64,000 nt of DNA from Amyelois transitella (Eukaryota; Arthropoda; Insecta; Lepidoptera; Pyralidae). The stretch lies in NCBI RefSeq assembly GCF_032362555.1, contig NC_083511.1, positions 7,626,001 to 7,690,000 on the forward strand, in the 5' to 3' direction. The notes under the pieces were generated by a model. The model ran no database searches, was not told the DNA's origin, and was given only the letters and a program-made list of their open reading frames with translations. Below are positions 23,801 to 40,135 of this stretch, one piece after another (position 1 is the stretch's first letter; every line of letters starts with the position of its first letter). The position numbers and the translations under genes were made by a program.

Positions 23801-24851
23801 TGATACATAATAATTTTATAGTATTTCCTTCTTAATGCTTGCATACAGAGCTGGGCGTACAAAAAATATCTTTTCACGGAACAGCACAGAATCGTACCGC
23901 GGGAGAAATGCGAGCGAAAGCTGCTTAGAACATGTCGACTCTATATATGCACAATGGCCGAAATAGCTCAAGCTGAATCAGTAAGTTTTACTTTTCAATA
24001 ATAAACTTCTGAAGTAATGGACATAGGTACTCGTGGATCACCTGTAGGGTTCATTGTGGCTTTTGTAATGTGTTACCACCATTCCTCTCTCAATTCGTAA
24101 GGCGGACTCACATTAGTATCGTGGCTAAAGGCGCGGGCATCTCTCCAGAGGAGTAAGACGCAATCGGGTACCTCTGATACCTCTCTAAATGTACCAAAAT
24201 CAAGCTTGTAAATAATGTTTTCTGATGAAGTTCTGCTCTTGCATTGCATGCTATGTGTTAGCAGAGATATCAAAAATCATCAGCTCATTATCTTCTTTAT
24301 CATGGCGTTAATCCCGGTTACATCTTTACCTCTCCCGGCCGAGAGACCAGGGTGCGCCTTTGGATCAGGATCCTGGATAGGGTTAGTCAGTTTTTTAAAT
24401 GTAACGGCTCCCGTCTGGCCGCCACCTTCATAGGGAATCCTAAGCCATATTGAATCATGATAAAAGCTAAACTTCATGAAATTGCCTATTTCCTTAGCTT
24501 CTCTTTACGGCATGCACGGGAAAGATGCACAACTGGTCCGCAGTCACACCATATCAGGTAGTTATCTGATCCACATGACAAGCTTTGCAGTTTATGAGCT
24601 GTTTCATGATGACCATTCCCAATTTCTCACAGGAAACAGCAGGCGCTGGTCTGGTGTGCTTCGAGACTGGTACCGCTGAAGAGGATCCACAAGGCGGTCT
24701 TCTGGTCGGGGTCACGGTTCTCATCAACATCGGCCTACCATCCTTGCACCACAGGATTGCAATGTTCGACAAATGGGTGGCTGACGGCGCGTACCGAGTC
24801 TTCAATCTACCTTTTATTTTGCTGTTTACTTGTCTGTGTATGGTTTTATGA
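17845..24851 (+). CDS. catalytically dead S1 serine protease homologue with repeated linker exons
   Basis: Phase-0 exons form the linker: A 17845-17941, B 18422-18493, C 19656-19730, D 20299-20370, E 21118-21189, F 21817-21888. Domain exons follow: G 22253-22374, H 22884-23046, I 23281-23391, J 23849-23980, K 24633-24851 (stop TGA). His57 remains (VLSSAHCF). The Asp102 segment reads FSLAVI where a paralogue has SDIAII. The Ser195 segment reads TAGAGLVC in place of DSGGPLVC. No IVGG motif exists. The chain ends in a hydrophobic tail (FILLFTCLCMVL). Two N-termini are possible: exon A has a signal-like core (YIFLICTTLLLPSVYG) but no in-frame ATG, so an upstream exon is needed; or the frame runs from ATG 19578 (MCVKFIYLHVILHF) straight into exon C. 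A binding or regulatory role at the cell surface is inference. Confidence 0.78.
18018..18118 (+). repeat. LINE 3' stub
   Basis: Contains TGTATGAAGAGAGTTGTGTA and CCTACCCCTCTGGACAAGAG followed by GAGTGATTTTGA, matching the end of the LINE at 30819-33395. It is a 5'-truncated relic between protease-homologue exons A and B. Confidence 0.65.
19205..19330 (-). repeat. diverged dispersed repeat tail
   Basis: GTCTATCTGTTATGCTTTCA and GATGAAATTTGGTACTAATT resemble the 3' region of non-LTR repeats that I recall in many lepidopteran introns. A similar phrase occurs near 27455-27500. No coding capacity is seen. Confidence 0.35.
19795..20090 (+). repeat. second SINE-like repeat family, copy 1
   Basis: Contains ATGGTTCCTGGATTAGGTTA, GGCTTCCGACGACCTCCGCA, ACCTAATCATATTGGATCAC and GTTTCCTCACGATGTTTTCC. 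Parts recur at 24290-24475 and 27960-28150, and the TTTCC-ACGATGTTT phrase also near 57815. It lies in the intron between exons C and D of the protease homologue. Confidence 0.6.
20695..20800 (-). repeat. SINE, 3' part
   Basis: ACATACATACATATTGGCAC, then CCCTTGTGGGGTAGACAGAG and CCACGTTCAGCTACTTGGC. A second copy in the same orientation begins only about 70 bp further on. Confidence 0.8.
20870..21074 (-). repeat. SINE, most of element
   Basis: CATACATACATACATATAAT to CGCCTTTTACGACAT; the head is missing. It ends about 40 bp before exon E of the protease homologue, so it sits close to that exon's branch-point region. Confidence 0.85.
21118..21888 (+). repeat. duplicated 72-nt coding exons E and F
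   Basis: Exons 21118-21189 and 21817-21888 each encode 24 residues and both are phase 0-0. They are clearly related: SSLYSGSVGLAESQAAK against SSFYSDSIGIARSQEAK, then LRQY against LRHH (13 of 24 residues identical). Exon D (20299-20370) and exon B (18422-18493) have the same length and phase but little sequence identity. Confidence 0.85.
21305..21530 (-). repeat. SINE, diverged
   Basis: TATACCACTTGCGAGGCAGA, AGCCAACAGTCTTGAAAAGA and GGCCACGTTCAGCTAAAAGG trace the element. The head side is degraded (ATGGAATGGTTCCATTC). It lies between exons E and F. Confidence 0.75.
22483..22685 (-). repeat. SINE with internal deletion
   Basis: TACATATAATCACGTCCATA, GTAGACAAAGCCAATAGTCT, GACAGGTTGCTAGCC and CCTTTTACGACATCCATGAG, with head TATTGGTGCC. 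A central segment before CCCTTAGTCG is shortened. It lies in the intron between exons G and H. Confidence 0.8.
24290..24475 (+). repeat. second SINE-like repeat family, copy 2
   Basis: ATCCCGGTTACATCTTTACC, GGTGCGCCTTTGGATCAGGA, GGCTCCCGTCTGGCCGCCAC and CCTAAGCCATATTGAATCAT align with copies at 27960-28150 and 19795-20090. It lies in the last intron of the protease homologue. Confidence 0.65.
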
Positions 24852-25224
24852 TTTGGGTACATAAATGTTTAGTTTTATTTCTTGTTTGTCGTTATAAAAA
24901 ACTTGGAAATAAAAATATTTTTGTTTAGACCCATAAGAAGTGGCAACGTTATACATTTTTAGCTAAAAAATAAGAAAATTCTTCAAAATGTTAGAAGCTG
25001 ATGTCCTTGTCATCGAAAATTCTCATAGTAAATCGAAAACTAGTAAAAATGGGCTAGGAATCTATCATTGTCTGAATCTAAATTCTATCATAGAAGCCAT
25101 CTCTACTTAGACTATCGCTTCTGACTAATCTTAAAGGGATACGTGACTTATGTTTACACTTCGAATTATCCAGGCATTATACACAAAGGTTGTTCACAAG
25201 TTGATATATAGAAATTAAACCAGA

Positions 25225-28200
25225 TCAACATAGATAAAACGCCGCGTATATTGTCAATATTACAGCAGACTTAACAGTATTAGATATCCTTGTTGCTTGG
25301 CTGTGTGCTTTTATGAACTTTGTAAACGAAGAAACTCTTGTGAAAAATGAGCCAACACCGACGCGGTGACCACTTACAATTCCAACTAAAACTCCTTTTT
25401 CTTTTTCATTGGGATCGCCAGTAGATTTGCAAACTATAGGCCCGCCTGAATCTCCCTAGAATAATGAATTATTAGACATGGGACTTCAAAATAATCATCC
25501 CTCTCTCTCTTTCTTTCATCTGTGCGTTCCCACTTGAACTCTCCGTCACTTTGTTTTGGAGTCTGTTAATCCACTTACGAACATACTGTCTTTCCACGTT
25601 GTCCGGTCTGTATCGTCTTCAGTTTTAAGATCATTGGTACGCATATCATTTTTTGCGTAGTCAAGCCAGGATTTGTTCCGCCTGGCCCTTGTACCAGGTC
25701 CCGACGGAGGTGGCATGACTAGACATTTATTCTCAGATAGTTTTAAGGCAGAACAATGTAGCCTTACCAGCGTAGCCGGCTGTCCTAAATTTTGTCTCAT
25801 ATTGACATTACGTATAAAGAATAGGGGGTGAGTGATACAGAACTACTTAAAGGGACAATAAAGAGCTTTTGTAAGAAGTCAAGAAAGGATACTCTGTTAA
25901 AGAGGGCTCGCGAGGTCTTCCAGGCAACCTTAACAATACCGCGTGAGAGAGTTTTAATGCAGGGGTTGTTTCTAAAAAATTAAGCTACTAATACACCACT
26001 ATTACTTATGAATATGAAGCTACACGGTCGGTTTTCGTACAGATTGATAAACTTGCGGTATCAAATAGGATTGCGAGGTGGGATAAGGAAAAAGGGAACA
26101 AAATCTACATATGTGCGCTAAGGATTATACCAAGTATTTCAATGATTTATACTAACTTTTGCAGTATCAGGCATTCTCGATGAAGTACAAACGAAGCGAT
26201 ACATATTTTTGCCGTGCATTCTGTTGCAGTAAATCGTCGGTATCATATGCATATTTGCCACATATAAATATGGAGATAATTGCTGAGAAAAGCAAATAAG
26301 GTATTTTTAAATAAAGTATTTAAGAAACTTCATTATAAGCCAAAAATAACTTTAGACGTCTAAATTAAAATACTGACTGACATAATATCAAATCGCTGAT
26401 TCTATACAAATTTGTCTTGTTAGATACCTTGTGTTCTAGGGTTGTATCCTGAGAGAATATTCTAAAAAGTTTGTAAGATTAACTTTTATAGGAAGTAGGG
26501 TTCATTTCCATCACGAGTATCTTTGGATTACTCACTGGGAAGTCCAAGCATCTAGTTGTAATCAAAATTAACTAGTATGAAGTAATAGAGGCCGCGGCTC
26601 CACCAGCGTTTGTTTGTTTGTAATATCTTTATTGCATATAAATTTACACAGTAACAGCGTATTACGAAAAACTCTGTTAAATCCCGTTCGAGGGGGAATT
26701 TAGGAAAATCGTCCCTCGCTGCACCCCTAGACCACTTAAGGATCCTAAACCAAATTTCAAGTCAACCAAGCGGTTTGGGATGTGCATTGTCTATCAGTCA
26801 TTCAATACCTAACGGAAGAGTAATACATGATACATACATATAATCACGTTTATATCCCTTGCGAGGTAGACAGAGCCAACATACTTAAAAGAATGATAGG
26901 CCACGTTCAGCTGTTTGGCTTAATGGTAGAATTGAGATTCAAATACTGACAGGTTGCTAGCCTGTCGCCTTAAAGAAGAATCTCAAGTTTATAAGCCTAT
27001 CCCTGAGTCACCTTTTACGACATCCATGGGAAAGAGATGGAGTGGTCCTATTCTTTTTTCTATTGGTGCCGGGAACCACACGGCACATGATCATGATATA
27101 GATAGGTATACATATCTGGCATATTAGGTACTGAATAGCTATATTACCTGGTCGCGATCTGAATGTGACAGTCTACCGTAGCCAGAAGCCTGGCAGGCCA
27201 TATTATATTCTACATGGCGGATCGCTGTAGGTATCGGTTGAACGTAGCTGTTTATTGTGAACGGTTTTCTTATCGTCTTGAAAAAAAAGAAGAATATTTC
27301 GAGCTTGCATGATGAATAATGAATGTGGATTAAGCGAAAGAAGTTAGCTGGGATCGTGGCAAGTGAAAACATGTACGAGTTGTCTCTGTTTGCAGATCCG
27401 GGAAAACCTATGTAAGTTGGCATCCATATTAATATTCTAAATAATAAAGTGCGTTTGTTTATCCGTCTTTCACGTCAAAACTACGGAAAATACATAGTGT
27501 TGAGTACAGAGAAGGGCATAAGGTACACTTACGCGAGGAGAAGATAGAAAGTCAAATGGCGTCTTACTATGATAGCTATGTCCGATCTAGGGAACCTGTA
27601 GCTAGCTGGGTATACTCCTCTTGAGAGCCTCTTCCACTGGCTTGATGGGTTTTGCTGTCGACGATCCTCTGCGTTCAAGAGGGTACCAGCCACGGCGTAT
27701 GTATTTTTTATGAGGTGCGAGCTGACGGCTCTGAAAAGTACACAATTTTTTTAATTATTGTCTTATAAAGTCAATCAAGAGAAAGGCAGATAAACTTGGG
27801 ACTCTTCTTTAAGGCGATTAACTAGCAACCTTTCAATTATTATGAGTAAGTTCCGTTATTAAACCATACAGCTGCGCGTGGTCATATCCTTTTCAAAAGA
27901 CTGTTGGCTCTGTTTATTCCGTAAGGGATGGTAATATGTATGTATATATGTTCTTATTTTGCCTCCTGGCGTTTATGCCGATTACATCCTCACCTCTCTG
28001 GAGAAAATCTCGGGGTGCGCGTTATGACCATGATCCTGGAATGGGTAAGTTAGGTTATCACACGGAGTGATACGGAGCGATTCCCGTCTGACCATTGCAA
28101 TTTTGAAGGCGAATCTAACCCATGTTGGGTCATGGTAAATGTATATATACCTAAAGACGCTACTACTACCTAAGACGATATAAGGCGTAGGCACAAGAAT

Positions 28201-29120
28201 TTAGTACAGATGAATTATGGCTTATCTCTTAGTGGTTTTAAACAACATTCAAGTCTTAAAAGAGACAAACAACAAAAGTACAAACAAATACCCTTAGGCC
28301 GTGATGTGGTGATCTTACCCCTCAGTATACCTATAATAAATGCGATAGTATCTGTTGCTCAGGCAAAATATATTAGGTGGATTGGTATGACACCTTACAG
28401 TAATATTCTGCAGTGAAGTATCGTGTAATAGTCTTAATATAAAAGTTAACTTCTTCGTACTTTTCTCTCTGCCAAAATTTACATTTGCTGAGGTCACACA
28501 ATTGCCTACTTTCAAAGCAATGGGCTGCAGTGAGGATTTTTGTTGGTGTTATTATGCTCCCTCCGCAAAAAGTTCTGTACTGAGAAGAGCGCTTATTTCG
28601 ACTTTGTTTGAAGGCCACCTGAAAACACCACACATTAAATTTAAGTTAGTACGGAAACCATAATTTTAAAGAACAAGTAGTTTATTCCTTTAAACTACTT
28701 GTTCTATAAAATTATGATTTTCGTTCGTTTGGTAAATTTATAATCTTGGAATTCTTCTTGTAGGCGATAGGCTAGCAACCTGTCACTATCAGAATTTCAG
28801 TTTAATAATTGGGACTTTGCCGCTGAATAGAAAATATAAAAAAAATCGTGACATGAGTTTTTCGAGACTATTAGCACTTTTTACACCGTGAGGGATAGAG
28901 ACGTGATATATGTAAGTGTGTATCTGACCTTTCATAATATAGATTAAATCAAGACTTAATAACTAACCTGAAATGGAACATCGCCAAGCGCCGCCCGAGT
29001 TCCTCCTATAATACGTGGTATCAAAATCGACCTATTTACAGGTGCATATCTAAATATCCGTTGAGACAAACAAGGTTTACAAATAATGCATACGAAAATA
29101 TAATAAATTCCCAGAAACAT
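25225..29120 (-). CDS. S1 serine protease lacking the 191-220 disulfide
   Basis: Six minus-strand exons: 29120-28968 (ATG), 28618-28500, 27730-27568, 27276-27148, 26282-26157 and 25455-25225 (stop TGA), 306 residues. Intron phases 0,2,0,0,0 match the neighbouring paralogues. There is a signal peptide (MFLGIYYIFVCIICKPCLS), a short propeptide and an activation site PRIIGG. The triad is complete: LTAAHCF, SDIAII and GDSGGPIVC. PDTAK before GDSGG puts Asp at position 189, predicting cleavage after Lys/Arg. Position 191 is Ala instead of Cys, and no Cys follows in IVSGHRVGVGSFFTRV, so the usual 191-220 bridge is absent. The C-terminus is hydrophobic (SAVILTIYAAFYLC), suggesting GPI or membrane anchoring. 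The donor of exon 2 (GTGTGA) is weak and chosen by phase and alignment. Confidence 0.85.
26595..26815 (-). repeat. dispersed repeat with CCCTCGCTGCACCCCTAGAC core
   Basis: AATATCTTTATTGCATATAA, CCCTCGCTGCACCCCTAGAC and CACTTAAGGATCCTAAACC look like the 3' end of a non-LTR element. The class is not established. It lies upstream (on the + axis) of a full SINE. Confidence 0.4.
26828..27087 (-). repeat. full-length SINE copy
   Basis: CATACATATAATCACGTTTA, CTTGCGAGGTAGACAGAGCC, GACAGGTTGCTAGCCTGTCG, CCATGGGAAAGAGATGGAGT and head GTGCCGGGAACCACACGGCA. It lies in an intron of the minus-strand protease, in sense with that gene. Confidence 0.85.
27301..27415 (+). repeat. LINE 3' stub abutting a splice acceptor
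   Basis: GAGCTTGCATGATGAATAAT, GGATTAAGCGAAAGAAGTTA and GATCGTGGCAAGTGAAAACA match the LINE end (GAGCTTGTATGAAGAGAG and so on). The relic starts 25 bp from the acceptor of protease exon 27276-27148, antisense to the gene. Confidence 0.7.
27775..27950 (+). repeat. SINE, 3' two-thirds
   Basis: ATAAACTTGGGACTCTTCTT, GCGATTAACTAGCAACCTTT and AAGACTGTTGGCTCTGTTTA, with a tail ATGTATGTATATATG. Diverged. Confidence 0.7.
27960..28150 (+). repeat. second SINE-like repeat family, copy 3
   Basis: GCCTCCTGGCGTTTATGCCG, CGGGGTGCGCGTTATGACCA, CGATTCCCGTCTGACCATTG and CCATGTTGGGTCATGGTAAA match copy 2 at 24290-24475. Confidence 0.65.
28659..28716. repeat. 26-bp inverted repeat with 6-nt loop
   Basis: Arms 28659-28684 and 28691-28716 pair with a single mismatch around TTCCTT; the inner stem is AACAAGTAGTTTA against TAAACTACTTGTT. 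It lies in intron 1 of the minus-strand protease, about 40 bp upstream of the exon 2 acceptor. Confidence 0.9.
28735..28925 (+). repeat. SINE, diverged 3' part
   Basis: TAGGCGATAGGCTAGCAACC, TGTCACTATCAGAATTTCAG and GAGGGATAGAGACGTGATAT. It is antisense to the host protease gene. Confidence 0.65.
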
Positions 29121-29284
29121 TTAACTTTAGTCACATATGTGACATCACAAAATTGGTAAAAATATTGTCCATGCAAAGTCCAGTCGCTGATGAAGGTGAT
29201 ATCTGCAAAAAATAATTTGTATGAGAGTACTATTTTTTGTTTGCGAGTACTACTTGTTGCGCGTGGGCGTGGTCTCGTTTTTCA

Positions 29285-29405
29285 CAAAAAAAGAACCTAG
29301 CATATGTTCTTATCGTAACTATTGCTGTTTTGCTTTTCATTATCACGTGAAACGAGACAACAATAGCTTTTCGCGCTATAAAAACGGCGTCGCGCATGCC
29401 ATGCT
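29285..29405 (+). repeat. unclassified dispersed repeat, copy 2
   Basis: AACTATTGCTGTTTTGCTTT, TTATCACGTGAAACGAGACA, TTTTCGCGCTATAAAAACGG and GCGCATGCCATG match the repeat at 440-590. It lies in the promoter region of the minus-strand protease, about 170 bp upstream of its ATG. Confidence 0.5.
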
Positions 29406-30230
29406 ACAGGGGCAATGTAAATAGTTCTATCAGCTTATTATACGAAGCGACGCTGTTTTAAAGGCCTGTAAACGTACATATATGTCTTGTAAACGCTCAT
29501 GAATAATGCCATCGTAGAAAACGAACGTTTTCTAATTGGGTTGCGTTTTGGATGTTTATTTTTGTAAGTACTTATTTACTCGTCCAGCGACATTTATACA
29601 TATAATAGAGCGGGCCTACCTTAGGAAAAACAAGTCATTGACTACAAGCACTTGTACTTGTTTGTTCGGTTAGCCTGGATTTAGGCCAAGATTGGTTTCA
29701 CTTTAGATATTGTTTTGTATCCGATTTTCAAATTTACGTTTTTCTCAATAATTTTCTATTTTCCTTTCTAGTGACATTATCTTGACAACTCCCTTTACAC
29801 GTGTGTATGCTTTAAATTTTTTTAATCATGATTCATAGTCATGCCATATGAACGGTTCTACTTAATGCTAAAGGTCTATGGCAAATGTTAGACTCAGAAT
29901 AAAGACAGACCTGAGACTATACCCGATGTGTTTTGAATATATTATTGTTGAGACAGGTAAATTTAGATATTAATTATATTTAAGTTATTAGATATTATTT
30001 CTTGTTGTCATTAAAATCTCCAAGAAATTTATATGAGAAACGAGATCAAAATTTTTAAATGTCAGAATTCAATTCAAAGATGCTTCTTTCAAAATTGACA
30101 AAATATTGCATTGTGCAAAGGCATACTTACCTATCTTTATAATTGTCATGTTTATTAATTTTTTATAATAATAAGTCTCAGTGAATAATTTTCTGTTAAA
30201 GTGTAAATTATTTAAACAATTAATGATCAA
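29406..30230. other. intergenic region between divergent protease genes
   Basis: The two protease genes at 29120 (-) and 30231 (+) are divergent, so this AT-rich stretch should hold both promoters. I see no further coding exon. The DNA just before ATG 30231 is very AT-rich. Confidence 0.6.
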
Positions 30231-37327
<7,097 letters not shown>

Positions 37328-37471
37328 TTAATTATATTTAGTTTATATTAATTTTGCTTTTTGTTTTCTTCGTTATCTTAAAATCTGTTTTGTAGATTTA
37401 AAAATGCTTAAATGGCAAGGTGATAGGTACTATAATTTTACACCAAACATTTATTTCACCTTAAGAAATAA

Positions 37472-37735
37472 GTGCCGTGGGTTCCCGGTCTTATAAAAAA
37501 GAATAGAACCACTCCATCTCATTCGTAGATAGATAGGGGCTATCCCTAGCCTTATAAATAAACTTGGGATGCATCTTTTAGTTAGGCGACGTGCTAGCAA
37601 CCTGTCACCATTTGAATCTCAATTCTATCATTAAGCCAAACAACTGAACGTAGCCTATCAGTATTTTCAAGACAGTTGGCTCTGTCTACCCCGAAAGGGA
37701 CATAGACGTGATTATATGTATGAATGTAAGAAATT
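37472..37735 (+). repeat. SINE, near full length
   Basis: Head GTGCCGTGGGTTCCCGGTCT, GACGTGCTAGCAACCTGTCA, GTAGCCTATCAGTATTTTCA and tail GGACATAGACGTGATTATAT. It lies about 150 bp downstream of the trypsin-like stop codon. Confidence 0.85.
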
Positions 37736-38199
37736 AAGTTTTATTTCCCATTGTAAAATCATAAGTTTATTTGCGTAACAAAAACACACTTATCCTTTAG
37801 TATAGTAGCTTAAACGCTACGGTAAATTGTATAGCGCCATCTTTTATTTGATTTGAAAACTAAATTACAACTGTTGAAGCAGACTGGAAATTTTACTAAT
37901 CTCGTTACTAACTACTTCCAAGTAGATCGTATAGAGCTTCAATGATATGATCATCTCGATGTGGATCTTATCATCACGAAGTCATTGAAAAATTTTACTT
38001 TAAAATATTATTTTGTTATTACGTAGTCGACATCTGAAAATTGTCAGTTATAATTACTAGTTTGTCAGTTTGTTAAGGTTTAGTCAGTGTTAGAGGCGTG
38101 TTTAAAAATGAGTTTACATAAATGATTTGAAATTTGACACTTTTTCCTTTTAAATATACATATACTTGTGTCTATACATTTGCGCCGTCTTATCTTCAG

Positions 38200-38493
38200 G
38201 TTACTAAATCTAAGGCCGCTGCTGCAAATGAGGCAGAAAATAAAAATATATTAATTAACAATATTTTAAACTTTTGGGGTAGAAACTTTGGGACCGTGGG
38301 GCCCATCTGCCCATCAGATTTTTCGACAATTGTCGGAAAATTGACGAAAAAGCTGATTGAAGTATCTCGTGACCGAAGGGCTGGAAATTATCTGGCTCAG
38401 AGAATCAGCGTTGCCCTTCAAAATGGCAATGCTGCCAGCCTTCTGAGCACACTCCCGCAAGTTGATACTATGCAGGGACTGTACAATTTGTAA
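38200..38493 (+). CDS. orphan terminal exon of an unrecognised protein
   Basis: An acceptor TTATCTTCAG is followed by 97 open codons ending in TAA. The product begins VTKSKAAAANEAENKN, contains NFWGRNFGTVGPICPSDF, is amphipathic and helical-looking (LTKKLIEVSRD, AQRISVALQNG, ASLLSTLPQ), and ends MQGLYNL. The only in-frame ATG lies near the end (MQGLYNL), so an upstream coding exon is needed; none was found between here and the trypsin-like gene. Codon choice (GCC, CTG, GGC) is richer in GC than the surroundings, which supports real coding. I do not recognise the family. It could instead be a fragment of a lost gene. Confidence 0.55.
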   Translation, partial: VTKSKAAAANEAENKNILINNILNFWGRNFGTVGPICPSDFSTIVGKLTKKLIEVSRDRRAGNYLAQRISVALQNGNAASLLSTLPQVDTMQGLYNL

Positions 38494-39075
38494 ATTTAAA
38501 TTTAGTTTCTGATTATCTTTTTTTATAAGTAGTTTTAGTTTTAATTTTGCTTATTCCAAAATGATATATATTATTTGGTTAATAATAATCTCAAACTTAT
38601 AAGTCAGTACCTATATACAGAAAATTGTTGGTTTACTTTGGCAGTGTTTTAGACGTCGCGCTCGAGGGCAAGTCCAAAAATTATTTTTCTAATGACTACC
38701 ACGACTACATTTTGTATATTACAGATTTAAAAAGTATCTCACACAAACTATTTTCTTTTTCTTTCTCAGACCACCACAGAAAGAACCGGATTGAATTTGA
38801 TATTAATGAACTATTTTGCATAAGTACGTACTTGAAGTATGATCTTCCACCCAATGTCTTAATTCTTGATTATAGTTTAAGGCGATCTCAGACGGTTATA
38901 CATAATATATCAGGTGCTTCATTACGGACTAGTCGGCCCCTTAGCGGCAGAAGGCAGAGGCCGGAACTCTGTTCATAAATTATAACTTCCGACTAGTTTC
39001 AACTTGGATGGATATGTGTGTGATGCACACTAGGTGAATTTATGCATATCAGTTAGACAGTGAGTTATTAAAACG
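38494..39075. other. AT-rich DNA with an uncertain open frame
   Basis: An acceptor-like CTTTCTCAG at about 38769 precedes a frame open to 38978 (HHRKNRIEFDINELF to RQRPELCS). Its last 90 bp are GC-rich and may belong to a repeat. I cannot support it as a gene. Confidence 0.3.
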
Positions 39076-39960
39076 ATTTTTTTTTTTTTTATTAATTTAT
39101 TACACAAAACAGATTACAACTATATCTAAACAAATTATATAAAACAAAACTTATAATCTAGGTTGTATTCCAAAAAATGTGTTTTTATAAAAGCTAAAAG
39201 AAGAGTTAACTTAAACTATGTCTAAAATAATATAAATAAAAATAAAAGAATGAGTATACTAAACAATAATAGGAGGAGACCAATGTTCCACACGACAGGG
39301 ATTAAACTGTCGTCTTGTGGTATAAAATATTTTTGATTGTATTACTATACAAAGCCAATTTAGGTAGAAAAACGTCAAAGGTCTGGTTGCCTTTGGCGAT
39401 TTCATTGCATTGACGAGCCATCCTAACCAGGGGATTGTAAAATGAGGTATTATTGCGATACACTTGTAGAACAAAAAGTCCTATTTGATTAGCTCTACGA
39501 GCACTAAATCTCGTATTAAATGATAATTCAGCCAGCAAGTTAGGGACGTCTAATAAGGAGTGAATTATTTTATAAAAATAAACGAAATCAAAATATTTTC
39601 GACGTGTATCTAATTTCTGTACATTAAATTTAATGAGACGAGCTTCATAATCAGGGGTGTTTCGCTTTGACTGTTGGCGGTAGCATAAAATCCGCAGGCA
39701 CTTACGCTGCACTCTCTCTATATTATCAATATGAACCTTATAGTGCGGAGACCATATTGGGCTACCGTATTCTAAAACACTTCTGACCAACGTATAAAAA
39801 AGATAAAGAAAAGAACGAGTGCCTTTGAAGTCTTTGGTAGATCTAAAAATAAACCCAAGAAGTTGATTTGCTTTTTGCACTATGTGGTGGTTTTTGCACT
39901 ATGTGGTGGTTTTCTGTAGAAGTCGGCAGGTAAAATGTGTCAGGTTACTCTTTCTCACTT
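39076..39960 (-). mobile_element. 5'-truncated Jockey-like LINE remnant
   Basis: A minus-strand frame 39880-39302 encodes the region downstream of reverse transcriptase (ANQLLGFIFRST, LVRSVLEYGSPIWSPH, RVQRKCLRILCYR). The 3' UTR ends in a T-run at 39077-39091 on the + strand, that is a poly-A tail. The polymerase core is missing. A 19-bp tandem duplication (TTTTTGCACTATGTGGTGG, 39872-39909) lies near the truncated 5' end. This differs from the (ATGT)n-tailed LINE family in the window. Confidence 0.8.
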
Positions 39961-40059
39961 TGCATCTTTGCGTCTTATCAGCTGCACTCTCCGCTACAAT
40001 ACTTTGGGGCCTGAGGTCCGGTATTGAACATTTTTTCTTTCATTTTGTCCGGTTCGTGT

Positions 40060-40135
40060 AGGTACCTAAGGGTTGTGGTAAATGGAAAGGTCTCTGCCTA
40101 CCCCTCCGGGGAACAGGCGTGATTTTATGTATGTA
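40060..40135 (+). repeat. LINE 3' stub
   Basis: GGTAAATGGAAAGGTCTCTG, CCTACCCCTCCGGGGAACAG and GCGTGATTTTATGTATGTAG: only the last 75 bp of the (ATGT)n-tailed LINE. Confidence 0.75.

Noticed and set aside
38134-38199. Extension of the orphan exon upstream to 38134 in the same open frame
   Set aside because: It would need a TTG start, and the sequence before 38200 is AT/pyrimidine-rich and ends in a clear splice acceptor, so it reads as intron.
38769-38978. Second possible terminal exon (HHRKNRIEFDINELF to RQRPELCS)
   Set aside because: Only a weak acceptor supports it, and the GC-rich end may be a repeat; evidence is too thin for a gene call.
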